Made by a program: the position numbers and the translations under genes. Below the pieces are notes generated by a model. It made no database searches. It was not told the DNA's origin and saw nothing but the letters and a program-made list of their open reading frames with translations. A stretch of DNA of 64,000 nt, taken from NCBI RefSeq assembly GCF_036347055.1, contig NZ_CP108882.1, positions 3,353,501 through 3,417,500 on the forward strand. Reading direction: 5' to 3'. This DNA comes from Streptomyces sp. NBC_00820 (GTDB lineage: Bacteria > Actinomycetota > Actinomycetes > Streptomycetales > Streptomycetaceae). This document shows positions 17,929-26,710 of the stretch, one piece after another; positions within the stretch are counted from its first letter, which is position 1, and each line of letters opens with the position of its first letter.

Positions 17929-19564
17929 CGGCGGGCCCGCGGACGTAGAGGCGTACGGCCATGTCGCCGCTGACCGACTCCCGCACGGGCACGAACCGCT
18001 CCGCGAGGAGGGCGAGTTTGGCCCGCTCGACGGCGGCGCCGGGACGGCGGCGCCCGGTGAGCATGCTCCGGTCCGCCACGACCCACACGCGGTCGAGCCG
18101 CGCCATGCGGTCCCGCAGGGTCCCGGCGTCGGTCTCGCGGCCGTACAGGGTCCCCGACTCGGGCCCCGGCACCGCCAGCGCCACGTCCCGCGCCCCCCGG
18201 AACGTCCCGGGATAGGTGAGGGCCACGTTCCGCTCCGCCGCGGGCAGGAACAGCACCGGCTCCCCGGGCGCCGCCTGGCGCGCGGCGGCGCGGGAGACGG
18301 CGGCCAGGTCGTCGGGGCGGTGGCCGGGCACCCGGTCCGCGCTCAGAAGGGGGAGCTGGTGGACGACGGCGAGCGTGATCAGGGCGGCGCCGGCGACCGG
18401 CACGACAGGGAACGGCGACAGCGGGGCGCACAGGCGCCGCAGGGTCCGCGCCACCCGGTCCGCCCCCGCCGCCACCAGCAGCGGCGCCCCCGACAGGGCG
18501 TACAGCACGTACCGGTCGACGTAGAGCGGCGACATCTGCGAGGCCAGCATCAGCGCGGCAGGCGGCAGCACGGCCAGCGGCAGGCAGACCCCGGCGCAGG
18601 TCACCTCGCCGCGCCGCCCCGCCAAGCCCAGCAGCCCCACCACGGCGAGCGCGAGACACGCCCAGTACACGCCGTCCGTCGGCCCCAGGAAGGTGCGCAG
18701 CAGCCCCCGCGCCGTCTCGGCCGTCGGCGGGCGCAGCCACGCCAGCTGGGCCGACTGGGCGTGGGAGATCAGGACCATCGGGAGCAGTGTGAGGACGACG
18801 GCGCCCGCCGCGCGGCCCCAGGCCCGCCACAGCCCGGCCCCGGCCCGCGCCAGCGCCAGCGAGGCCGCGTGGGCGAGCAGCAGCAGGACCGCGAACTCGT
18901 GCAGCCAGCAGGTGAGGGAGAGGACGGCGCCGTACGCCCACCAGGCGCGGCCCACCCTCACGGACCCCACGGACCCGACGGCTCCCGCAGTTCCCACGGC
19001 TCCCACTGCCCGCACGAACAGCAGGGTCGCCGCCGTCGCGCCGGCCGCGACCAGGGCGTAGGAGCGGCCCTCCTGGGCGTAGTGGCCGGCCATCGGCGAG
19101 ACCGCGTACAGCAGCCCGGCCCACAGTCCGACGCGCGGGCGGACCAGCCGGGTGCCCAGCTCGGCGACCAGGCCCGCGGTCACCGCGGCCGCGCACAGCG
19201 AGGGGAGCCTGAGGACGACCTCGCCCGGGTGCAGGGGCACGACCGCGTGCATGAGGAGGTAGTACAGGCCGTGCACGGCGTCCACGTCGTGCAGCAGCCG
19301 CCAGATCTGCGGCACCGAGCGGCGGGCGACCTGGAAGGTGACGGCCTCGTCGCGCCACATCCCGCCGCGGTCGAGCCCCCAGAACCCGAACCCGAGCATC
19401 ACCAGCACGGGCACGCACACGGCCACGGCCCGCCGGACCCGCCACGGCAGCCGCCCCGGCAGCTGTCCCGACGGCCGTCCCCGCATCTGCCCGGGCAGTG
19501 CCGCGGCCGCCGTTGCGGCCGCCCGACGCGACCGCGCATTCACAAGAGGCCCGATGTTCACCAT
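17876..19564 (-). CDS. Polytopic membrane glycosyltransferase (GT-C / ArnT-PMT-like)
   Basis: 562 residues with a hydrophobic first helix near residue 45 and roughly ten more membrane segments. The first loop contains GLDRGGMWRDEAVTFQVARR, matching the D-E loop signature of GT-C enzymes that use polyprenyl-phosphate sugars, followed by HGLYYLLMH. The C-terminal part is a short hydrophilic domain. It would mannosylate or glycosylate a wall polymer or protein outside the membrane (family inference). Start ATG 19564 is one of several possibilities, with weak ribosome sites; an alternative is at 19603. Its last 53 bases overlap convergent ohrR. It diverges from the GT87-type gene at 19656 across a notably A/T-rich patch. 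Confidence 0.8.
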   Translation of the reverse strand: MVNIGPLVNARSRRAAATAAAALPGQMRGRPSGQLPGRLPWRVRRAVAVCVPVLVMLGFGFWGLDRGGMWRDEAVTFQVARRSVPQIWRLLHDVDAVHGLYYLLMHAVVPLHPGEVVLRLPSLCAAAVTAGLVAELGTRLVRPRVGLWAGLLYAVSPMAGHYAQEGRSYALVAAGATAATLLFVRAVGAVGTAGAVGSVGSVRVGRAWWAYGAVLSLTCWLHEFAVLLLLAHAASLALARAGAGLWRAWGRAAGAVVLTLLPMVLISHAQSAQLAWLRPPTAETARGLLRTFLGPTDGVYWACLALAVVGLLGLAGRRGEVTCAGVCLPLAVLPPAALMLASQMSPLYVDRYVLYALSGAPLLVAAGADRVARTLRRLCAPLSPFPVVPVAGAALITLAVVHQLPLLSADRVPGHRPDDLAAVSRAAARQAAPGEPVLFLPAAERNVALTYPGTFRGARDVALAVPGPESGTLYGRETDAGTLRDRMARLDRVWVVADRSMLTGRRRPGAAVERAKLALLAERFVPVRESVSGDMAVRLYVRGPAVSGSPGSPPVPPRPARR

Positions 19565-19655
19565 GGCCCGATCTTTTGCGATTAGCCAATCTTTTCCGCT
19601 CATTGACGGCGTATCAGCAGGGATACACCATCCGCGCGGATTAGGCTGCCATGCG

Positions 19656-20927
19656 ATGAACCGTCTCCGTGAATCCCCCGGCCCGGTCCTCGCCCTCACC
19701 GCCGCCTGGCTCGCCACCCGCGCCCTCATGCTGTGGGTGCTCGTCCACTCGGGCACGCGCCTGCTCGGCGGGGGTTCGGTGACGCGCGAGGTGTGGCGGC
19801 TGTACTTCCGCTGGTACGGCGCCCTGTCGCACGGCACGTTCCCGGTGCACGACACCACCTGGCAGTACCCGCCCGGCGCGGGCGCGGTGCTGCTGGCGCC
19901 GGGGCTGCTGCCCGGGCTCACGTACTTCCAGGCGTTCGTGGTGCTGACGCTGGCCGCCGACGCGCTGATCGTGGCGGCGCTGGTCCGCGCGGGGACGCGG
20001 CCGGGCCGGAGCCTGTGCGGCGCCGCCCTGTGGACGGGCGGCCTGCCGCTGCTGCTGCACGTGCCGCTCGCGCGCTACGACGTCCAGGTCACCGCGCTCG
20101 CCGTCCTCTCCCTGCTGACGGCACGGCGCTCCCCGCGCGCGTGCGGTGTGCTGGGGGCGCTGGGCGCCGTGGTGAAGGTGTGGCCGGCACTGGTGCTGCT
20201 GGGCACACCGCCCGGCCGGGTGACGCGGACGGCGTGGACGTGGGCCGTGGCCGCCGCGGGAGCCTCGGTCGCCCTCCTGGCGGTCTCGTTCGACAACCCC
20301 TTCGGCTTCCTGCGGGAGCAGGGCGGCCGGGGCGTGCAACTGGAGTCGCTCGGCGGCACGGCCCTCAACCTGGCGCGGCACGCCGGGTGGTCCGGCCGGA
20401 CCCGCTACCAGTACGGCGCGGTCGAACTGGTGGGCCCGTACACGCACGTCGTCGCCACCGTCTCCCTGGCGCTCACGGCGGCCGCGTTCGGGCTGCTGGT
20501 GCTGTGGAGGGTGCGGGCCCGGCACTGGAGCCCGGCCACGCCGTACGACGCCGCGCTCACCGCGGTGCTGCTGTTCACCGTCACCAGCCGGGTCATCAGC
20601 CCCCAGTACATGGTCTGGCTGCTCGGTCTCGCCGCCGTGTGCCTGACCTCGCGGCACACCGGCCAGCGTCCGGTGGCCTTGCTGGTCCTGGCGGCGAGCG
20701 CGCTGAGCAGCGTGGTCTACCCGCTGTCGTACGGCGAGGTCGTCGCCGGGACCTGGACCGGCTGCCTGCTGATCCTGGCCCGCAACGTGCTGCTGACGGC
20801 GGCGGCCGTGCTCTCCTTCGTCCGGCTGTGGCGCTCCACGCGGTCGCCGGCCGCGAAGGCCCCGACCGTGACCAGGCCCCGGGCTGATTCCGATCGGCTT
20901 CCGGATCACGCGCTGAGCGTCTCCTGA
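19656..20927 (+). CDS. GT87-type membrane mannosyltransferase (DUF2029 family)
   Basis: 423 residues, a multi-pass membrane protein with about ten hydrophobic helices. WQYPPGAGAVLLAP early in the protein and ARYDVQVTALAVLSL followed by GALGAVVKVWPALVL match polyprenyl-phosphomannose-dependent alpha-mannosyltransferases (GT87). It probably adds sugars to a lipid-linked or wall glycan on the outer face. Start ATG 19656 gives an MNRLRESPGP N-terminus just before the first helix; an overlapping ATG at 19651 is out of frame. Next to other wall-polymer glycosyltransferases. Confidence 0.82.
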   Translation: MNRLRESPGPVLALTAAWLATRALMLWVLVHSGTRLLGGGSVTREVWRLYFRWYGALSHGTFPVHDTTWQYPPGAGAVLLAPGLLPGLTYFQAFVVLTLAADALIVAALVRAGTRPGRSLCGAALWTGGLPLLLHVPLARYDVQVTALAVLSLLTARRSPRACGVLGALGAVVKVWPALVLLGTPPGRVTRTAWTWAVAAAGASVALLAVSFDNPFGFLREQGGRGVQLESLGGTALNLARHAGWSGRTRYQYGAVELVGPYTHVVATVSLALTAAAFGLLVLWRVRARHWSPATPYDAALTAVLLFTVTSRVISPQYMVWLLGLAAVCLTSRHTGQRPVALLVLAASALSSVVYPLSYGEVVAGTWTGCLLILARNVLLTAAAVLSFVRLWRSTRSPAAKAPTVTRPRADSDRLPDHALSVS

Positions 20928-20953
20928 CGCGGTACGCCCGACCCTCCTACGTT
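20924..20953 (+). promoter_or_regulatory. Candidate leaderless promoter for the GT2 gene at 20962
   Basis: CTGACG (20924-20929) and TACGTT (20948-20953) are separated by 18 bp, and the GTG start at 20962 lies only 8 bases after the -10 box with no Shine-Dalgarno visible. This fits a leaderless transcript, which is common in Streptomyces. It is a pattern match only. Confidence 0.3.
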
Positions 20954-20961
20954 CCCGGCCC

Positions 20962-22668
20962 GTGGACGCCATGCACCCAGCCCCAGCAGACCCGCCCGCC
21001 CTGCCGGACCCCTCGGCCCCCGCGGGCCCCCCGGACCCACACCCGGACCCGCACTCGGATCCGGACCCACGCCCGGACCCGCCCCCGGCGTCCCGCGCTG
21101 CCGTGGTCGTCATCGGATACAACGACGCCGCCCACGTGGCGGACGCCGTACGCTCGGCCCTCGCCCAGGGGCCGGCCGTCGGCGAGGTCGTCGCCGTGGA
21201 CGACTGCTCGACGGACGGCAGCGGCGCGCTGCTGGACCGCCTGGCCGCCGGCGAACCCCGGCTGCGGGTGGTGCGCCGGAGCGCCAACAGCGGCGGCTGC
21301 GGCACCCCGCGCAACACCGGGATCGACGCGGTGACGATGCCGTACGTGATGTTCCTGGACAGCGACGACGTGCTGCCGCCCGGCGCGGCACGGGCGTTGC
21401 TGGAAGCGGCCACGGAAGCGCGGGCCGAGGTCGCGGGCGGCCTGTGCGTGCGCCGGGAGCTGCCCTCGGGGCGCGAACAGCCGTGGCAGGCGCCCCTCTA
21501 CACGACGCACACCGTCCTCGCGCGCCCGTCCCAGCGCCCCCGGCTGGTCCACGACACGCTGTGCGTCAACAAGCTGTACCGGACCTCGTTCCTGCGCGAG
21601 CACGGCATCCGTTTCCCCGAAGGGCGCTTCCTCTACGAGGACTTCGTCTTCACCGCGCGCGTGCTGGCCGCGGAGCCGCGCATCGCGCTCGTCCCCGACC
21701 GCGTGTACGTCTGGCACGTGCGCCGGTCCGCCGAGCGGCTGTCGCTCTCCCTGGACCGGGACGGCGTGGAGAACTGGAAGGCGCGCACGGCGGCGTGCGC
21801 GGCGGCGTACGGCCTTCTGCTGGACGCCGGGCAGAAGGAGCTGGCGCGGGCCGCGCGGGCGAAGTTCCTCGACCACGAGATGCGGATGTACGCGCGCGAG
21901 CTGGGGTTGCGCGACCCGGGCTACCAGCGCGCGTGGTGGGCGCACACCCGCGAGTACCTCGCGCGCTACGACGCGGCCGACTGGGAGACGAACCCGACGG
22001 CACCGGGCCGGCTGCTCGGCCGGGTCGTCCTGGCGTCCCCCGAGCCGTGCGACCTGCCCCGTCTGCGGGAACTCGCGGCCCGCCCGGCCCGGCTGCTCCC
22101 GCCCTACGCCCACGCCCCGGACGGCACGCCCGTCTGGTCCCCGGACCTCCCCCGGATCACCCTCACGCCCTTCCTGACCCGCCCCGTCGCCGTCCTCCCC
22201 CTCGCGCTGGACGCGGAACTGCGCCCGCGCGCCCGCGGCACCCGCCTGCGGCTGCGCCTGCACGAGCTGTACGGGCGGGTGGCCGGGGCGGGCCCGCGGG
22301 AGGTGGAGGTGGAGTGGCGACGGAGGGAGGACGGGCGCACGGCACCGCGGACGCGGGCGGGCTTCGCGCGGCCGGACGCGGACCTCTGGACGGCCGAGGT
22401 GCCCGTCGGTCTCGCCGCGTTCGGCGCCGGCACCTGGGACCTGCGTCTGACGGTGCGCTTCGCGGACGGCGCGGAGCGCAGCGTCACCGCGCACGCGCGC
22501 GCGGGCGCCGGCCGGCTGCGCCGGTACGCCGTACCGAACGCCCGGCACGGCGTCCTGCTCGTCCAGCCGTACGCCACCCACTCGGGCGCGCTCGCACTGC
22601 GCGTGGCCGTCGGAGCACGAGGAGTCATGGCAGTCGCCCGCGGCCGGCTCCGCCGCCTGCTTCACTGA
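20962..22668 (+). CDS. GT2 family glycosyltransferase with Asp-Pro-rich N-terminal tail
   Basis: 568 residues. The first ~45 form a Pro/Asp/His tail in which DP dipeptides repeat (PDPHPDPHSDPDPRPDP). A GT2 domain follows (about 48-290): VVVIGYNDA, VDDCSTDGSG, NSGGCGTPRN, FLDSDD and the catalytic FLYEDF. The C-terminal ~250 residues are beta-rich and resemble the same region in the GT2 at 29872, so the two are paralogs. Probably transfers a sugar in wall-polymer synthesis. Start is GTG 20962 or ATG 20971; neither has a good ribosome site. Confidence 0.85.
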   Translation: MDAMHPAPADPPALPDPSAPAGPPDPHPDPHSDPDPRPDPPPASRAAVVVIGYNDAAHVADAVRSALAQGPAVGEVVAVDDCSTDGSGALLDRLAAGEPRLRVVRRSANSGGCGTPRNTGIDAVTMPYVMFLDSDDVLPPGAARALLEAATEARAEVAGGLCVRRELPSGREQPWQAPLYTTHTVLARPSQRPRLVHDTLCVNKLYRTSFLREHGIRFPEGRFLYEDFVFTARVLAAEPRIALVPDRVYVWHVRRSAERLSLSLDRDGVENWKARTAACAAAYGLLLDAGQKELARAARAKFLDHEMRMYARELGLRDPGYQRAWWAHTREYLARYDAADWETNPTAPGRLLGRVVLASPEPCDLPRLRELAARPARLLPPYAHAPDGTPVWSPDLPRITLTPFLTRPVAVLPLALDAELRPRARGTRLRLRLHELYGRVAGAGPREVEVEWRRREDGRTAPRTRAGFARPDADLWTAEVPVGLAAFGAGTWDLRLTVRFADGAERSVTAHARAGAGRLRRYAVPNARHGVLLVQPYATHSGALALRVAVGARGVMAVARGRLRRLLH

Positions 22669-22731
22669 GAGCCGGCGGGTCCGAAGAGCCATGGGCCGGC
22701 CGACGACCGACTGACGAGGGGACGGCCGCAC

Positions 22732-23712
22732 ATGACCTGGCTGATCACCGGCGGCGCCGGATACATCGGGGCGCACGTCGTACGCGCGATGGCCGAGGCG
22801 GGCGAGCGGACCGTGGTCTACGACGACCTGTCCACGGGCCTCGCCGCGCGGGTACCGCAGGAGGTCCCCCTGGTGGTGGGCTCCACCCTGGACGGCGAGA
22901 AGCTGGCGCGGACGCTCGCCGGGCACGAGGTGACCGGGGTCGTGCACCTCGCGGCGAAGAAGCAGGTGGGCGAGTCCGTGGACCTGCCACTGCACTACTA
23001 CCGGGAGAACGTGGAGGGTCTGCGCGTCCTGCTGGAGGCGGTGACGGCCGCCGGCGTGCCGTCCTTCGTCTTCTCGTCCTCCGCCGCGGTCTACGGCATG
23101 CCCGACGTGGACCTGGTCACGGAGGAGACCCCGTGCGTGCCGCTCTCCCCCTACGGCGAGACCAAGCTGGCCGGCGAGTGGCTGGTCCGCGCGACGGGCC
23201 GGGCGACCGGCCTCGCGACGGCCTCCCTGCGCTACTTCAACGTCGCGGGCGCGGCCACCCCCGCGCTGGCCGACACGGGCGTCTTCAACCTCGTCCCCAT
23301 GGTCTTCGAGAAGCTCACCGAGGGCGCCGCCCCGCGCGTCTTCGGCGACGACTACCCCACCGCCGACGGCACGTGCGTCCGTGACTACATCCACGTCGTC
23401 GACCTCGCCGAGGCCCATGTCACCGTCGCCCGCGCGCTGCGCTCCGCCCCCGGCAGCTCCCTGACCCTCAACATCGGCCGCGGGGAGGGCGTTTCGGTCC
23501 GCGAGATGATCGACCACATCAACGCCGTCACCGGCTACGACCGGCCGCCCACCACCACCCCGCGCCGCCCCGGCGACCCGGCCCGCGTCGTGGCCTCCGC
23601 CGACCGCATCGCCGCGGAACTCGGCTGGCACGCCAAGTACGACGTCCAGGACATGATCACGTCAGCCTGGGAGGGCTGGGTACGACTGCACCCGGAGGCG
23701 GCGCGGGTCTGA
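22732..23712 (+). CDS. galE: UDP-glucose 4-epimerase (GalE type)
   Basis: 326 residues, extended SDR fold. The NAD-binding GGAGYIG is at residues 7-13, the active-site SSSAAVYG is in the middle, and the catalytic Tyr-Lys pair is in SPYGETK. RDYIHVVDLAEAH near residue 220 is the GalE signature. It interconverts UDP-glucose and UDP-galactose (or the N-acetyl forms), supplying sugar donors to neighbouring glycosyltransferases. Start ATG 22732 follows a GAGGGGAC ribosome site. It probably belongs to the wall-polymer locus rather than a galactose-use operon, because galT and galK are absent. Confidence 0.94.
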   Translation: MTWLITGGAGYIGAHVVRAMAEAGERTVVYDDLSTGLAARVPQEVPLVVGSTLDGEKLARTLAGHEVTGVVHLAAKKQVGESVDLPLHYYRENVEGLRVLLEAVTAAGVPSFVFSSSAAVYGMPDVDLVTEETPCVPLSPYGETKLAGEWLVRATGRATGLATASLRYFNVAGAATPALADTGVFNLVPMVFEKLTEGAAPRVFGDDYPTADGTCVRDYIHVVDLAEAHVTVARALRSAPGSSLTLNIGRGEGVSVREMIDHINAVTGYDRPPTTTPRRPGDPARVVASADRIAAELGWHAKYDVQDMITSAWEGWVRLHPEAARV

Positions 23713-23781
23713 GCAGGTCTCCGCCGACTGGGGGGCGCACCGTGGCGCAGGTCCACTTCCAACCGCGGGCCCGTCGCGGCC

Positions 23782-23804
23782 GGGCGCGCAGTTCCCCGCG
23801 CCCC
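23782..23804. repeat. Short GC-rich palindrome of a type recurring in Streptomyces intergenic DNA
   Basis: GGGCGCG (23782-23788) pairs with CGCGCCC (23798-23804) around a CAGTTCCC loop. I recall near-identical sequences in many Streptomyces intergenic regions, but cannot verify that here. It lies in the 177-bp gap after galE and may act as a terminator. Confidence 0.5.
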
Positions 23805-23889
23805 TTGAGGGAGTTGCGGGCGCGTCGGCTGCGATGGCGGAGTTGGCGCTGGGAAGCGCCGTTGTTCGGGGCGGTCGTAGGCTGCGCGG

Positions 23890-24828
23890 GTGACTGGTCT
23901 GCTGTTCGTCGAGCGTGCCGTGGGTGCGGTGGTCGGGTCCGCTGTGGGCGACGCATTGGGCGCGCCGTTCGAGTTCGGGCCCGAGGGCGCCTTCTCGGCG
24001 CACTTCCCGTGCGTCGGTCAGGGCGGTGAGATGTGCGGGGGCGGCGGCTGGGAGCCCGGCGAGGCAACCGACGACACACAGATGGCCGTACTGACCGCCG
24101 AGTCGCTGCTGGAGCGCGGTGCGATGGACCCGGCGGACCTGTTCGGCCGCTTCCAGCGGTGGGCGGCGGCCGAGCCCAAGGACATCGGCCTCCAGACGGA
24201 GGCCGTACTGACCAGTGGTGACCCCTGGGACGCGGCCGCCGCGCTGCACTTCCAGACCAGTCAGCGGGCGGCCGGCAACGGGGCGTTGATGCGGGCGGCC
24301 CCCTCGGCCGTGCACTTCGCCCGGCACGGCCGCGAGGCCACCATGGACGCTGCCCGCCGCCTGTCCGCCCTCACCCACGGGGACCGGGCGGCCTGGGAGG
24401 GCACCGCAGTCCTCCACGAACTGGTCCGGCTCGCCCTCGCCGGAAAGGACCCGCTCACGGCCGTACCCGACACCCTCACGGCACTCCACCCCGGCCACCG
24501 GGACCGCTACGCGACCGTTCTCTCCCCCGACTGGCATCCCGACCTGGCCACGGAGTTCAACGGCGCCGTCTGGCCCTGCCTCGGCTCGGCCGTCTGGGCC
24601 CTGCGCACCACCACGTCCTACGAGGAGGCGGTCCGCGCGGCCGTCGACCTGGGCGGCGACACGGACACCGTGGCGGCGGTCACCGGGGCGCTGGCGGGGG
24701 CCGTGTACGGGATCGGGGGTGTGCCGCCGCGCTGGATCGAGGCCGTACACGTGCCGCTGCCGGGGTTCGGGGGGCGGGTGCTGCGGGCGGGGGAACTGGC
24801 CGGGCTCGCCCGGCGGCTGGCCGCGTAG
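23890..24828 (+). CDS. ADP-ribosylglycohydrolase family protein
   Basis: 312 residues, all-helical ADP-ribosylglycohydrolase (DraG/ARH-like) fold. The metal-binding motifs are present: GDALGAPFEFG near the N-terminus, TDDTQMAVLTAE near residue 60 and DLGGDTDTVAAVTGALAGA near residue 255. Enzymes of this family remove ADP-ribose from proteins or small molecules using two Mg ions. Start GTG 23890 has no strong ribosome site. No ADP-ribosyltransferase gene is nearby, so the substrate is unknown. It stands alone and converges on the TetR gene. Confidence 0.92.
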   Translation: MTGLLFVERAVGAVVGSAVGDALGAPFEFGPEGAFSAHFPCVGQGGEMCGGGGWEPGEATDDTQMAVLTAESLLERGAMDPADLFGRFQRWAAAEPKDIGLQTEAVLTSGDPWDAAAALHFQTSQRAAGNGALMRAAPSAVHFARHGREATMDAARRLSALTHGDRAAWEGTAVLHELVRLALAGKDPLTAVPDTLTALHPGHRDRYATVLSPDWHPDLATEFNGAVWPCLGSAVWALRTTTSYEEAVRAAVDLGGDTDTVAAVTGALAGAVYGIGGVPPRWIEAVHVPLPGFGGRVLRAGELAGLARRLAA

Positions 24829-24947
24829 GGGCTGCCCGGTCCCATGCGGCGCCACGTGCCGGTCCGGGCCCGGTCAGGCCCGCGCGGAGGCGTCCGGCCC
24901 CGCCCCCACGGTTTCCCGCACGATTTCCCCATTCCTCTCCGCGCGCC

Positions 24948-25574
24948 TCACAGCGCCTTGAGTGCTCCCGCCGCGGCACGGGCGAGTTGTTCCAGGTAGC
25001 CCTTGGGGAGTTTCGGGGAGCGGATGACGACCGAGCGCCAGTAGAGGGGGCCGGAGATCAGGTCGAGGGCGAGGTCGGTGTCGACGCCGGGCCGTACCTC
25101 GCCTCGCCGCTGCGCCGCGGCGACGATTCCGCTGGCGACGCTGTCCTGGCCGTCCCGGACGGCCTTCTGGAGGGCCTCCGCGATCTCCGGATTGCGGGCC
25201 GCCTCGGCCTGGAGGTCCGGGATGATCTGGGAGGCGACGGGGTGGCGCAGGGCGCGGGAGGTGACCTCGTAGAGGAGGCGCAGGTCGCTCTCCAGAGAGC
25301 CCGTGTCGGGGACCGGGAAGCCCAGCACCGCCATCGCGGAGACCACGTCCAGCACCAGGTGCAGCTTCGACCGCCACCGCCGGTACACCGCCGTCTTGCC
25401 GACGCCCGCACGCCGCGCGATCCCCTCGATGGACATCCTCGCGTACCCGACGGCCGCCAGCTCCTCGAAGACGGCCGCGCGGATGGCCTCGGTCACGTCC
25501 TCCCGGAGCACGGCGGCTCCGGCGGGAGCCCGGCGGCGCGCAGGCGCCGCTGGTTCGTCGGCGTTGGTCGTCAT
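24948..25574 (-). CDS. TetR-family transcriptional regulator
   Basis: 208 residues. The N-terminal helix-turn-helix (about 25-70) shows AVFEELAAVGYARMSIEGIARRAGVGKTAVYRRWRSK. The C-terminal ligand domain is of the TetR_C type with LYWRSVVIR. A TATGCT -10 box (minus strand, plus coordinates 25582-25587) ends just before ATG 25574, so the transcript is likely leaderless, which decides the start over an ATG four codons upstream. It diverges from the TagG/TagH exporter genes. Two matching operator-like repeats lie between them, so it most likely represses itself and the exporter. Inducer unknown. Confidence 0.9.
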   Translation of the reverse strand: MTTNADEPAAPARRRAPAGAAVLREDVTEAIRAAVFEELAAVGYARMSIEGIARRAGVGKTAVYRRWRSKLHLVLDVVSAMAVLGFPVPDTGSLESDLRLLYEVTSRALRHPVASQIIPDLQAEAARNPEIAEALQKAVRDGQDSVASGIVAAAQRRGEVRPGVDTDLALDLISGPLYWRSVVIRSPKLPKGYLEQLARAAAGALKAL

Positions 25575-25591
25575 GCCGACCAGCATAGGGC

Positions 25592-25671
25592 GTTACGACG
25601 AAACGGTTGCGTTCCGACGTGCGATGGGCCTACTCTCACGTTGCGACGATACGGTCCCGTCCCGACGTAAG
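25592..25671. promoter_or_regulatory. Two direct-repeat TetR operators in the divergent tetR / exporter region
   Basis: Two 32-bp copies lie at 25592-25623 and 25640-25671, matching at about 25 of 32 positions. Each contains an inverted repeat of the form ACGWCGRAACG-N4-CGTTYCGACGT (25595-25620; more degenerate at 25643-25668). Their spacing is 48 bp. The first overlaps a possible exporter -35 box (TTGCGT 25607-25612, 18 bp before TACTCT 25631-25636) and sits upstream of the regulator's own -10 box, so one bound dimer could block both directions. Confidence 0.65.
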
Positions 25672-25795
25672 AGAACGTAAAGAGAAGCGTGAGCGAACGC
25701 CGGGCGACAGGACCCGCCACGGACAGCGGCCGGCGCGGCTCCGGCGGCCGCCGGCCGTACGCACACCCCCCTCCCCCCGAGCGAAAGCAGCGGAT

Positions 25796-26710
25796 GTGAG
25801 CCAGGTCCTCCACACACCGCCCCCGACCCAGGTCCCCGCCGACGGCGACCTCGCGGCACTGGCCGCCCGGCACGGCCTGACGGTCAGCGGGGCCCGCCCC
25901 TCCCTGCCGGAGTACGTCCGTCAGCTGTGGCAGCGGCGTCACTTCATCACCGCCTTCTCCACCGCCAAGCTCACCGCCCAGTACAGCCAGGCGAAGCTCG
26001 GCCAGGTCTGGCAGGTCATGACCCCGCTGCTGAACGCGGCGGTCTACTACTTCATCTTCGGTGTGCTGCTCGGCACCAAGCGCGGCGTCCCGGACTACAT
26101 CCCGTTCCTGGTTACGGGCGTGTTCATCTGGACGTTCACGCAGAGCTCGATCATGGCGGGCACCCGGGCCATCTCCGGCAACCTCGGCCTGGTCCGCGCC
26201 CTGCACTTCCCGCGCGCCGCCCTGCCGATCTCCTTCTGCCTCCAGCAGCTCCAGCAGCTGCTGTTCTCCATGGCCGCGCTGATCGTGATCCTGCTCTGCT
26301 TCGGCGTGCCGGTCTCGATCTCCTGGCTGCTCGCGATCCCGACACTGGTCCTGCAGTTCACGTTCAACGCGGGCGTGTCGATGATCATGGCCCGGATGGG
26401 CGCCAAGACCCCGGACATCGCCCAGCTGATGCCGTTCGTGCTGCGCACCTGGATGTACGTGTCCGGCGTGATGTGGAGCGTCGCCAAGCTCACCAAGCAG
26501 GACCACCTGCCGCACTTCGTCACGGTCGCCCTGGAGACCAACCCCGCCGCGGTCTACATCGACCTCATGCGGTTCTCGCTGATCGACAGCTTCCACGCCC
26601 ACCAGCTGCCCCCGCACGTCTGGGTGGCGGCGATCGGCTGGTCCCTGCTCGCCGGAGTCGGCGGCTTCATCTACTTCTGGAAGGCTGAGGAGACGTACGG
26701 CCGTGGCTGA
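25796..26710 (+). CDS. Polysaccharide/teichoic acid ABC exporter, permease subunit (TagG-like)
   Basis: 304 residues, ABC-2 type membrane protein. The cytoplasmic lead-in (LPEYVRQLWQRRHFITAFSTAKL, AQYSQAKLGQVWQVMTPLLNA) is the family signature, followed by six hydrophobic segments. It forms the channel that moves an undecaprenyl-linked wall polymer across the membrane together with the ATPase encoded next. Start GTG 25796 is chosen because the upstream open frame (to 25607) crosses the operator region and has no conserved residues. The gene overlaps the ATPase gene by 8 bases. Confidence 0.93.
   Translation: MSQVLHTPPPTQVPADGDLAALAARHGLTVSGARPSLPEYVRQLWQRRHFITAFSTAKLTAQYSQAKLGQVWQVMTPLLNAAVYYFIFGVLLGTKRGVPDYIPFLVTGVFIWTFTQSSIMAGTRAISGNLGLVRALHFPRAALPISFCLQQLQQLLFSMAALIVILLCFGVPVSISWLLAIPTLVLQFTFNAGVSMIMARMGAKTPDIAQLMPFVLRTWMYVSGVMWSVAKLTKQDHLPHFVTVALETNPAAVYIDLMRFSLIDSFHAHQLPPHVWVAAIGWSLLAGVGGFIYFWKAEETYGRG

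Noticed and set aside
25607..25795. 63-residue N-terminal extension of the TagG-like permease
   Set aside because: It runs through the TetR operators and the candidate promoter. The family start fits GTG 25796.
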